From: Micromonospora matsumotoense
GTDB taxonomy: Bacteria > Actinomycetota > Actinomycetes > Mycobacteriales > Micromonosporaceae
DNA: 64,000 bases
Direction of reading: 5' to 3'
Assembly (NCBI RefSeq): GCF_900091525.1
Contig: NZ_FMCU01000005.1
Span: 372,001-436,000 of the forward strand
In this document: piece after piece, positions 1 through 7,418 of the stretch
How positions within the stretch are numbered: position 1 is the stretch's first letter
Layout: each line of letters starts with the position of its first letter
Program-made: the position numbers and the translations under genes
The notes under the pieces: generated by a model
What the model was told of the DNA's origin: nothing
Seen by the model: the letters and a program-made list of their open reading frames with translations, nothing else
Databases searched by the model: none

Positions 1-618
1 TACCCGGGCAACAAGGTGTTCGCCTGGGAGTACGCCCACAATGCCTGGGCGGCTGTCACGTCGTTCTCCGGCGACATGGCCACGCCGAGCTTCCGGGACC
101 TGGGCGGTCTGGTCGAAGGGCTGAAGCCGAGCAGGCCGAAGCCGGCCCTGGTGCCGTTCACGGTGGGGTACGTGCCGAGCGGCTACCTGCCGTTGCAGAC
201 CGGCACGCACGCGATGCCCGGCCTCAGCGGCATCGCCACGGCCCGCGCCGGTGACTACGGCGGCGCGACGTACACCCGGCCCGCCGCGCCCACCTCGGGC
301 CTGACCGCGCCGTACGACGCCGTCGACGGTGCCATCAAGGACGGGTTCCACATCTTCGTCACGCCGAGCAGTAGCGCCAACCAGTCGCCGGAGCCCGGCG
401 CGACGAAGTGCCACCCCGGTGCCGACCGGCGTCTTGCGGGCGGCGGCTTCTGCAACATCTGGAGCGCCGACGGCACCGTCTCCCTCCAGGTCAGCGGCAT
501 GGGCCTGGGCAACGCGCTGCCGCTGGCCGAGCTGGAGAAGATCGCCAGGGGGATCCGGGTCGCCGACGTCCGGAACGAGTCGACCTGGACCCCGGCCGCG
601 CAGGCTCTGCGGCCGTAA
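1..618 (+). CDS. C-terminal part of a secreted or surface protein of unknown function (partial)
   Basis: The frame is open from the first base, so the start lies left of the window; about 205 residues are visible. The visible part is rich in Gly, Pro, Ser and Thr with few charged clusters, and has two cysteines (in TKCHPG and GGFCNIW) that could form a disulphide, as in exported actinobacterial proteins. The segment VSLQVSGMGLGN followed by LAELEKIARGIRVAD resembles the end of lipoprotein-like or sensor domains, but I do not recognise a family. A strong hairpin follows 35 bp after the stop, so this is probably the last gene of its transcript. Confidence 0.6.
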   Translation, partial: YPGNKVFAWEYAHNAWAAVTSFSGDMATPSFRDLGGLVEGLKPSRPKPALVPFTVGYVPSGYLPLQTGTHAMPGLSGIATARAGDYGGATYTRPAAPTSGLTAPYDAVDGAIKDGFHIFVTPSSSANQSPEPGATKCHPGADRRLAGGGFCNIWSADGTVSLQVSGMGLGNALPLAELEKIARGIRVADVRNESTWTPAAQALRP

Positions 619-652
619 CACCGGAGCCCCGGGCAGGGGGCCGGGATCGCCT

Positions 653-712
653 GGCGGCCACGGCGACGGCGGCACTGTGCGTTCCGGCAGTGCCGCCGTC
701 GCCGTGGCCGCC
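653..712. terminator. Strong hairpin, probable terminator
   Basis: A perfect 25-bp inverted repeat: arm 653-677, 10-nt loop 678-687, arm 688-712. It lies 35 bp after the stop of the upstream partial gene and before the cellulase promoter. There is no T-tract, as is common for actinobacterial stem-only terminators. It would insulate the cellulase from upstream transcription. Confidence 0.75.
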
Positions 713-825
713 GCTGTCTCCGCCCGTGGGTGTCGGCCGGTTCCGGAAGTCCGACCGGCACACATCGCCCACCTATTGACGAGTCCGCACATCTTGGCAG
801 CAGCGTATGCCTCGGCTACCGTCCA

Positions 826-839
826 TGGAAACGCTCCCA
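826..839. promoter_or_regulatory. CebR-type operator upstream of the cellulase
   Basis: The sequence TGGAAACGCTCCCA matches the 14-bp palindromic CebR/LacI-family box TGGGAGCGCTCCCA at 12 of 14 positions. It lies about 40 bp before the GTG start of the GH6 gene. CebR boxes in Streptomyces and Thermobifida control cellulase genes and are released by cellobiose. Control of this gene is inferred from position and similarity; the regulator gene is not in the window. Confidence 0.65.
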
Positions 840-879
840 TGAACTTAGATACGTCTATGTGATCAGGAGGAAACACGTC

Positions 880-2253
880 GTGGCTATCCTCTCCCGGCGT
901 CGCAGATCGGTGGCCGTCAGTGTGGCCGCCGTCGCGAGCGCCACCGCTGCTGCCGTCTGCTTCGCCGTCGGCGGCGCCTCCGCCGGCACCATCTCCGGCC
1001 CGCTCTACCGCGACCCGAGTTCGGCCGTCGTGCGCTGGGTCGCCGCCAACCCCGGTGACTCGCGGGCCGCCGCCATCCGCGACAAGATCGCGAGCCAGCC
1101 GCAGGCCCGCTGGTTCGCCAACTTCAACCCGTCGACCGCGCAGGCCGAGGCCGCCGCGTTCATCGGTGCGGCCAACGCGGCGCAGCAGATCCCGGTGATG
1201 GCCGTCTACCAGATCACCAACCGGGACTGCGGCGGGGCCAGCGCCGGTGGGGCGCCGGACCTCAACCAGTACCAGACCTGGGTGTCCAACTTCTCCCGGG
1301 GGCTGGGCAACCGGACGGTCATCATCATCCTGGAGACCGACTCCCTCGCCCTGCTGACCTGCCTGAACAGTAACGAGATCAACGCCCGCAACCAGGCGAT
1401 CTCGACGGCCACCCGGACCATGAAGTCGGCCAACCCCAACGCCAAGGTGTACCTCGACGCCGGCCACTCCACCTGGAACAGCGCGAACGAGACCGCCAAC
1501 CGCCTCCGGGCGGCCGGCGTGCAGTACGCCGACGGCTTCTTCACCAACGTGTCGAACTACAACCCCACCTCCGGCGAGGCGAACTTCGGCCGGAACGTCA
1601 TCTCCGCCCTCAACGGCATGGGCCTGTCGGGCAAGCGCCAGGTCATCGACACCAGCCGCAACGGCGGTGCCAGCGGGGACTGGTGCGGTGACGACAACAC
1701 CGACCGGCGCATCGGGCAGTACCCGACGACCAACACCGGCGACAACAACATCGACGCGTACCTCTGGGTGAAGCCGCCGGGCGAGGCGGACGGCTGCCGC
1801 TACACCGCCGGCTCGTTCCAGCCGGACCTGGCCTTCAGCCTGGCCAACGGCGCGCCCAACCCGCCCACCACGACCCCGCCGACCACCGCGCCCCCGACCA
1901 CCGCGCCGCCGACGACCCCGCCGCCGACCACCGCTCCCCCCACCACGCCGCCGCCGACGGGTAACGGCTGCACCGCGTCGGTGGTGGTCAACCAGTGGAA
2001 CGGTGGCTTCACGGCGAGCGTGACGGTCACCGCCGGGGACACGGCCCTCAACGGCTGGAACGTCAGCATCGCCCTGCCCGGCGGTGCCGCCGTCACCAGC
2101 ACCTGGAGCGCACAGGCCAGTGGCACCAGCGGGACCGTCCGGTTCACCAACGTGAGCTACAACGGGCAGGTCGGTGCCCGGCAGTCGACCAGCTTCGGCT
2201 TCCAGGGCAACGGGACCGGCCAGGGTTCCACCGCCACCTGCGCGGCCAGCTGA
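880..2253 (+). CDS. Secreted GH6 cellulase (endoglucanase or cellobiohydrolase) with C-terminal CBM2
   Basis: A 457-residue exported glycoside hydrolase that cuts beta-1,4-glucan outside the cell. The GTG at 880 is chosen because AGGAGG lies 9 nt upstream and the product then starts with an Arg-rich signal peptide ending at about ASA (residues 1-36). The GH6 catalytic domain spans about 37-325: NRDC with the likely general acid D116, ETDSL with D154, YLDAGHS, DTSRNG and WVKPPGEADG. A Pro/Thr linker (about 326-361) and a CBM2 domain bounded by cysteines follow. The usual EPDS motif reads ETDS here. A single-gene unit between two hairpins, with a CebR-like box upstream, so probably induced by cellobiose. 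Endo or exo mode cannot be decided. Confidence 0.95.
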   Translation: MAILSRRRRSVAVSVAAVASATAAAVCFAVGGASAGTISGPLYRDPSSAVVRWVAANPGDSRAAAIRDKIASQPQARWFANFNPSTAQAEAAAFIGAANAAQQIPVMAVYQITNRDCGGASAGGAPDLNQYQTWVSNFSRGLGNRTVIIILETDSLALLTCLNSNEINARNQAISTATRTMKSANPNAKVYLDAGHSTWNSANETANRLRAAGVQYADGFFTNVSNYNPTSGEANFGRNVISALNGMGLSGKRQVIDTSRNGGASGDWCGDDNTDRRIGQYPTTNTGDNNIDAYLWVKPPGEADGCRYTAGSFQPDLAFSLANGAPNPPTTTPPTTAPPTTAPPTTPPPTTAPPTTPPPTGNGCTASVVVNQWNGGFTASVTVTAGDTALNGWNVSIALPGGAAVTSTWSAQASGTSGTVRFTNVSYNGQVGARQSTSFGFQGNGTGQGSTATCAAS

Positions 2254-2271
2254 CCCCACCCGACGCCGACA

Positions 2272-2305
2272 GGCCCGGTGCGGAGGACACCCTCCGCACC
2301 GGGCC
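2272..2305. terminator. Terminator hairpin after the cellulase
   Basis: A perfect 15-bp inverted repeat (2272-2286 and 2291-2305) with loop ACAC, 18 bp after the cellulase stop codon. Its position and GC-rich stem fit a terminator. Confidence 0.8.
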
Positions 2306-2400
2306 CGTCCCCGTTCTGCGGTACGCGCCGGACCGGTCGCCGACGAGCGACCGTCACCGTGCGGCACCCGTCCGCGACTGCAATCGGGCTAAACTGGAGA

Positions 2401-2709
2401 GTGGCGCTCACACACCAGGAAATCTTCGAACGGTACGTCTACGCCGGTGCGGTCACCCGGGACCCGGATGCGATCGCCGCCCTGTTCACCGAGGAGGGCG
2501 TGTACGACGCACCGCTGGCTCCCGACGGTCATCCGCTACCCGGCCGCCTGGTCGGCCGGGCCGCGATCCGGGCCGGGACCAGCGCGTACCACCAGTCAGG
2601 CGGTGGTCACGAGGACGACGGTCTTGCCGGACAACTCACCCGCGCCGGCCTGAGCGTGCAGTACGGGCAGCTCGGCCAGCGCCACCCGCCGGGCGACCCC
2701 GACCCGTAA
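2401..2709 (+). pseudogene. Truncated SnoaL/NTF2-like protein
   Basis: From the GTG at 2401, about 65 residues look like the N-terminal half of a SnoaL-like (NTF2 fold) protein, with HQEIFERYVYAGAV, DPDAIAALF and GRAAIRAG. Such proteins are normally 120-140 residues. The family-like sequence stops near 2597, exactly where the stop codon of the opposite-strand oxidoreductase lies. The remaining open frame only mirrors that gene. I read it as a gene whose 3' half was lost when the oxidoreductase region was joined here. A short, still translated protein cannot be excluded. Confidence 0.6.
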
Positions 2710-3540
2710 CTCACCGGTGCCGACCCGCGCGACCAGATCGGCGAGCTGGTCGGCGTCGCTGCGCACGAACAGGTCGATGCCGCGTACGCGGCGCTCCTCG
2801 TCGGAGGGGGCGGGCATCCAGACGGTGGTGTTGACCAGGGCCCCGCCGTCACGGATCAGCGGGACCAGCGCGGCGAGCTGTTCCGGGGCGACCGGCGCGA
2901 GGTTGAGCACCAGGTCGACCGGCGCGGTCACCGCCGCCGTCACGTCGGTGGTGGTGTGGTCGATGACCTCGTCGGCGCCTGCGGCCCGGACCCGGTCGAC
3001 GCTGTGCGGGCTGGCCGTGGCGATCACCCGGGCACCGGCCTCCTTCGCCAACTGCACGGCGTATCCGCCGACCGCTCCGCCGGCCCCGTTGACCAGCACC
3101 CGCTGACCGGCGGTCAGGTTGCCGTGGTCGAACAGCGCCTGCCACGCGGTCAGGCCCACCAGCGGGAGCGCCGCCGCGTCGGCCAACGGGATGTTCCTGG
3201 GTGCCCCCGTCAGGATCTCCGCCGGCGCGATCACGTACTCCGCGGCGGCCCCGGTGCCCGTCATCGGCAGGAAGCCGATGACCTGGTCGCCGACCGCGAC
3301 GTCGACCACGTCGTCACCGACCGCGTCGACCGTGCCGGCGACGTCGAGGCCGGGAGTGTGTGGCAACTCCACCGGGATCGGGCCCTGCATGTAGCCCGCG
3401 CGGATGTTGCCGTCGACACCGTTGAACGATGTCGCGGCGACGCGGATCCGCACCTGACCCACGCCGGGGGTGGGCTGCGCGACGTCCTCGTAGCGCAGCA
3501 CCTCGGGACCACCGAACTCGTGAAAACGCACTGCCTTCAT
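2596..3540 (-). CDS. Zinc-free MDR-family NADPH:quinone oxidoreductase
   Basis: A 314-residue cytoplasmic medium-chain dehydrogenase/reductase starting MKAVRFHEFGGPEVL, typical of the QOR-like branch. It has the GroES-like N-domain, then a Rossmann segment with VLVNGAGGAVGGYAVQLA (about residues 145-162) for NADP(H). The structural-zinc cysteine cluster and catalytic zinc ligands of alcohol dehydrogenases are absent, so it probably reduces quinones or enones. Its 3' end abuts a truncated SnoaL-like gene on the other strand. The MmyB-type regulator upstream lies on the same strand about 180 bp away and may control it. Substrate unknown. Confidence 0.88.
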   Translation of the reverse strand: MKAVRFHEFGGPEVLRYEDVAQPTPGVGQVRIRVAATSFNGVDGNIRAGYMQGPIPVELPHTPGLDVAGTVDAVGDDVVDVAVGDQVIGFLPMTGTGAAAEYVIAPAEILTGAPRNIPLADAAALPLVGLTAWQALFDHGNLTAGQRVLVNGAGGAVGGYAVQLAKEAGARVIATASPHSVDRVRAAGADEVIDHTTTDVTAAVTAPVDLVLNLAPVAPEQLAALVPLIRDGGALVNTTVWMPAPSDEERRVRGIDLFVRSDADQLADLVARVGTGELRVGVARRVALAELPVLHAQAGAGELSGKTVVLVTTA

Positions 3541-3723
3541 TGCGGAACCTGCTTCCGTGGGCGCCGTCGATGTGCTTCGTACGTGCAGCGGTGCCGGCGT
3601 GCAGGTGCGGCATCGCTTCGCGTCGCGAAGGCATCCAGCCCGGTGTCACCAGGGTCGCCCGGAGGCATCCGCCGGATCTGCGGTCGCTGGATACGTCACC
3701 CAATCTGGCAGGGTCCGGCGCGG

Positions 3724-4578
3724 TTAGCCTGGGCCGGGTTGGCCCACCCTGATGATGGTCGGTTCGCCGGCGGCATCGACGATCTCCGCGAGACGCGCCG
3801 CATCGGCCGAGCGTGGTGCCGCCGTGAGCATCAGCGCCGACAGGTCGTCGCCCGGGATGGTGAGAAGGCTGCCGACAAGCGTGACGGCGGCACCGTCCGG
3901 ATGAAGGAACGCGGCACTGCTCTCGTAGGCCGCCACCGGTCGCGGGGTGCGCCACAGGGTGTCGAACAGGCCGCTTCGGCTCCGCATCTCGTCCACCAGC
4001 GCGGCGAGCGAGGCGTCGGCGGGGTAGCGCAACAGCGCACTCCTCAGACGGGCGGCGAGGACCGCCTCATGATCGGTCGCGTCGGCCGCAGACTGCTGGA
4101 AACCGCTGAACGGATCGCAGAACGTACGCCAGGCGATGTTCCACTCCCAGGGGTTCCCGGTGAGATTCCAGTGCCCCAAGGCCAGGAACGCGCTGTTCAC
4201 GGCGACCAGGTTCATCGCCGCGTCGGAGACGAACATCGGCGTGTCCGTGAACCGCTCCAGCAGCCGCAGCGCGCCCGGACCGATCTCGTTCGGCACCTGC
4301 CCGTCCGCGGCGGCGTACCCGGCCAGCGCGCAGAGCCGCTCGTACTCCGCCCGCCCGATCCGTAACGCACGGGCGATGGCGTGCACCACCCCGGCCGACG
4401 GGTGGCTGCGCCCCTGCTCCAGCCGGCGTACGTAGTCCGCCGACATCCCCGCCAGGTCGCCGAGTTCCTCCCGCCGCAACCCCTGCACCCGCCGCCGGCC
4501 GACCGGTAGCCCGACCGTCGCCGGGGCCGTGCTCTCCCGCAACTGGCGCACTGCGACGCCGAACTCGTGACGCTCCAC
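3724..4578 (-). CDS. XRE-type regulator of the MmyB family
   Basis: 284 residues. The N-terminal HTH (about residues 25-85) contains the family signature RVQGLRREELGDLAGMS followed by YVRRLEQGRSHPS. The C-terminal part (about 100-280) is the MmyB ligand-binding PAS-like domain, with LGHWNLTGNPWEWN. MmyB-family regulators often control an adjacent oxidoreductase in actinobacteria, and the quinone oxidoreductase gene lies directly downstream on the same strand. The effector is unknown; in some characterised members it is a fatty acid. Confidence 0.87.
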   Translation of the reverse strand: MERHEFGVAVRQLRESTAPATVGLPVGRRRVQGLRREELGDLAGMSADYVRRLEQGRSHPSAGVVHAIARALRIGRAEYERLCALAGYAAADGQVPNEIGPGALRLLERFTDTPMFVSDAAMNLVAVNSAFLALGHWNLTGNPWEWNIAWRTFCDPFSGFQQSAADATDHEAVLAARLRSALLRYPADASLAALVDEMRSRSGLFDTLWRTPRPVAAYESSAAFLHPDGAAVTLVGSLLTIPGDDLSALMLTAAPRSADAARLAEIVDAAGEPTIIRVGQPGPG

Positions 4579-4662
4579 GCGCCCCAGTGTGCCCCGGCAG
4601 CCCGCAGCAGGTAGCGGGTGGCCTCGGCATTCAGTGCCACGCCAAGCGCATCGGCGGTACTT

Positions 4663-5331
4663 TCAGCGCAGGCCGCCCGGCCCGACCAAGCCCGTTTCGT
4701 AGGCGACGATGACCAGTTGTGCCCGGTCACGTACCGTCAGCTTGGTCAGCAACCGCCCGACGTGCGTCTTCACGGTGGCCAGGCTGAGATTGAGATGCTC
4801 GGCCAACTCCGCGTTGGACAGGCCCCGGCCGATCAGTGTGAGTACTTCCCGTTCCCGTTCGGTGACCCCCGTCAGCCGTCGTGGCAGCGGCCGAGCCGGC
4901 TCCGGCCGACGCGCGAACTCGTCGATCAGCCGGCGGGTCACCGTCGGCGCGAGCAGCCCTTCGCCGGCGGCCACCACCCGGATGCCGGCCAGCAGGTCCG
5001 CCGGTGGGGTGTCCTTGAGCAGGAACCCGCTGGCTCCGGCGCGCAGTGCCCCGAAGACGTACTCGTCCAGGTCGAACGTGGTCAGGATGACGACCCTGGT
5101 GCCGGCCGTGGCGGGGTCGCCACAGATCCGTCGGGTCGCCTCGATGCCGTCCATCGCTGGCATCCGCACGTCCATCAGCACCACGTCCGGGCGGTGCTCG
5201 GCGGTCAGCGCCACGGCCTCCACGCCGGTCCCCGCCTCGCCCACCGCGGTGAGCCCCGGGGTCGAGTCGACCAGCAGTCGAAAGCTGCCGCGCAGCAGCG
5301 CCTGGTCGTCCGCGATCAGCACCCGGATCAC
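4663..5331 (-). CDS. NarL/LuxR-family response regulator
   Basis: 222 residues. The receiver domain (about 1-120) starts IRVLIADDQALLRG and carries the phospho-acceptor Asp in VVLMDVRMPAMDG. A LuxR-type HTH lies at the C-terminus (about 155-215), with TEREREVLTLIGRGLSNAE and LSLATVKTHVGRLL. Its ATG overlaps the TGA of the histidine kinase by 4 bp, so the two are translationally coupled. The partner kinase is divergent from an ABC exporter, the likely target. Phosphorylation by that kinase is inferred from operon structure. Confidence 0.93.
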   Translation of the reverse strand: MIRVLIADDQALLRGSFRLLVDSTPGLTAVGEAGTGVEAVALTAEHRPDVVLMDVRMPAMDGIEATRRICGDPATAGTRVVILTTFDLDEYVFGALRAGASGFLLKDTPPADLLAGIRVVAAGEGLLAPTVTRRLIDEFARRPEPARPLPRRLTGVTEREREVLTLIGRGLSNAELAEHLNLSLATVKTHVGRLLTKLTVRDRAQLVIVAYETGLVGPGGLR

Positions 5332-6539
5332 GCGGCCACCCGGTAGGGCAGGCTGGCAGTCACCGCGAAGCCGCCGCCCGAGCGTGGCCCGGCGCGGAAC
5401 TCGCCCCCGTGCAACGTCACCCGTTCCCGGATGCCGATCAGCCCGTGTCCCTCCCCGCCGGTCCGGACCGGGCGGCGGCCGTCGTCGGTCACCTCGATCC
5501 TGACCTCGCGAGGCGTGACGGTCACCGTTGCCCTGCAGACGGCCGGCGCCGCGTGCTTCACCACGTTGGTCACCGCCTCCTGCACGATCCGGTAGACCGC
5601 CAGGCCCACCGACTCCGGCACCGCCCCGGGCGATTCCTCCCGCCGCACGTCGAGCCGTACGTCGACATCGCCGATCGCCGCCTGCCGGGCGAGCGCGGGC
5701 AACTCGCCCAGCCCGGGTGTCGGGGCGTACGGGGTGTCCTCGCGCAGTGCCCCGAGCACCCGGCGTACGTCGGTCAGCGCGTTGCGGCCGGTCTCCTCGA
5801 TCACCCGCAGGGCGACCCCCGCCTCGCGGGGGTCGGTCCCGGCGACGTGGTTGGCGACGGCCGCCTTCACCACGATGAGGCTCAGCGTGTGCGCGAGAAC
5901 GTCGTGCAGTTCCCGCGCCACCCGTAACCGCTCCTCGGCGGCGGCCTGGCGGAGCAGGTGCTCGCCCTGACGGGCGGCGAGAGCGCGTCGCCCGCGGACC
6001 AGCCAGCCGAGCACCCAGGCGGGCGCGATCATGACGGTGGCGTAGAGGACCCCGCCGGTGCGCGACCAGAGGTCACTCGCGGTCAGCACCAGGGCGACGC
6101 TCACCAGAGCGAGACAACCGGCGGCGCACCGCAGCGACCGGCGCGTGCCCGTCGACACGGCCACCGTGTAGAAGGACAGGCCGATGGCGAGCCCTGGCGC
6201 GGCGGCGGCATAGTGGGGAACCACGCCGGTGACCAGGGCGACGGTGGCGACGGAGCTGATCACGGCGGCGACGGTGATCGGCCACCGTCGCCGGACGGCC
6301 AACGGCAGCCCGAGGGCGAACCCGACGAGCACCGACACCCAGAGCGGCTCGTCCACGCCACCGTGCAGCGGCGACTCCAGCGCCGCGTACGGGCCGAGCA
6401 GCCCGCCGACCGCCACGGCGAGCACGACGTCCACGGTGGCCAGTTCCGCCGGCCGTAGCCGCCGGGTCAGCAGGAGGGCGGTCACCTGCCGAAGCGTATC
6501 GGCCGGCGGGGCCAGCCGCGTCCACCTGCGGGTGGTCAT
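5328..6539 (-). CDS. NarL-type membrane sensor histidine kinase
   Basis: 403 residues from the ATG at 6539; a GTG at 6485 is the alternative start. The N-terminal half (about 25-180) has several hydrophobic membrane segments with almost no extracytoplasmic loop, as in intramembrane-sensing kinases. The HisKA_3 domain holds the phospho-His in VARELHDVLAH. The HATPase_c domain follows, with IVQEAVTNVVKHA and a G-box GGEGHGLIGIRERV. It forms an operon with the response regulator and is divergent from an ABC exporter 115 bp away. This arrangement is common for systems sensing antibiotics or envelope stress. Ligand unknown. Confidence 0.92.
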   Translation of the reverse strand: MTTRRWTRLAPPADTLRQVTALLLTRRLRPAELATVDVVLAVAVGGLLGPYAALESPLHGGVDEPLWVSVLVGFALGLPLAVRRRWPITVAAVISSVATVALVTGVVPHYAAAAPGLAIGLSFYTVAVSTGTRRSLRCAAGCLALVSVALVLTASDLWSRTGGVLYATVMIAPAWVLGWLVRGRRALAARQGEHLLRQAAAEERLRVARELHDVLAHTLSLIVVKAAVANHVAGTDPREAGVALRVIEETGRNALTDVRRVLGALREDTPYAPTPGLGELPALARQAAIGDVDVRLDVRREESPGAVPESVGLAVYRIVQEAVTNVVKHAAPAVCRATVTVTPREVRIEVTDDGRRPVRTGGEGHGLIGIRERVTLHGGEFRAGPRSGGGFAVTASLPYRVAA

Positions 6540-6653
6540 CCTCAGGCATGACGGCTGCCGCGTCGCGGACCCCGGCTCCGCCCAGCGGTGGACCGGAAAG
6601 TGTCCACACCGGCACGACGCGCGACACCTGCGGCAGCCGGCACCCTGGCGGTC

Positions 6654-7418
6654 ATGACCACACAGGCGGTGACGCTGACAGGGCTGCGCGCGGTGTACGG
6701 CACCGGAGCCCGCCGGGTGACGGCGCTCGACGGCGTGACGACCAGCTTCGCGAGCGGCACGTTCACGGCGGTGATGGGCCCGTCGGGCTCGGGGAAGTCC
6801 ACCCTGCTGCACTGCGCGGCCGGACTGGACAGGCCAGTCGAGGGAACCGTCATGATCGACGGCAGGCACCTCGACGACCTGGGCGAGGACGACCTGACCC
6901 GGCTGCGCCGCGATCGGATCGGCTTCGTGTTCCAGGCGTTCAACCTGGTGTCCACGCTGACCGCCGCACAGAACGTCGAGCTGCCTCTGCGCCTGGCCGG
7001 GCGTCGTCCCCCGGCCCGGGACGTCACTGCCGCGCTCGACGCCGTGGGCCTGGCCGACCGGGCCCGGCACCGGCCGAGCGAACTGTCCGGCGGCGAACAG
7101 CAACGCGTCGCCGTGGCCCGAGCGTTGATCACCCGTCCCACGGTCGTCTTCGCCGACGAACCGACCGGGGCACTGGACAGCGCGGCGTCCCGGCAGATCC
7201 TCCGGCTACTTCGTGCCCTCGTCGACGACCACCGGCAGACCGTCGTGATGGTGACCCACGATCCCACCGCTGCCGCGTACGCCGATCGGGTCCTCCTGCT
7301 CGCCGACGGTCGCGTCGTGGACGAGCTGACCGGCGGGATCACCGCCGCGGCCGTCGCCGCGCGGATCGCCGCGCGGGAGACGGTCCCGGCGGAGAACGCC
7401 GGGGAGCCGTCGTGCTGA
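6654..7418 (+). CDS. ABC transporter ATP-binding protein (MacB/LolD type)
   Basis: 254 residues from the ATG at 6654; the frame is open further upstream, but homology starts with TLTGLRAVYGTG. Walker A GPSGSGKST, Q-loop FVFQAFNLV, signature LSGGEQQR, Walker B VVFADEPTGALDS and H-loop VTHD are all intact. The subfamily pairs with FtsX-type permeases. The next gene starts at a GTG overlapping this stop codon, so the two are coupled. Divergent from the two-component system that probably controls it. Export of an antibiotic or lipid is the usual role. Confidence 0.95.
   Translation: MTTQAVTLTGLRAVYGTGARRVTALDGVTTSFASGTFTAVMGPSGSGKSTLLHCAAGLDRPVEGTVMIDGRHLDDLGEDDLTRLRRDRIGFVFQAFNLVSTLTAAQNVELPLRLAGRRPPARDVTAALDAVGLADRARHRPSELSGGEQQRVAVARALITRPTVVFADEPTGALDSAASRQILRLLRALVDDHRQTVVMVTHDPTAAAYADRVLLLADGRVVDELTGGITAAAVAARIAARETVPAENAGEPSC

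Noticed and set aside
6548..7411. Upstream extension of the FtsX permease into one long protein
   Set aside because: It runs antisense or out of frame through the ATPase gene, which has all ABC motifs; the GTG at 7412 overlapping the ATPase stop is the normal start.
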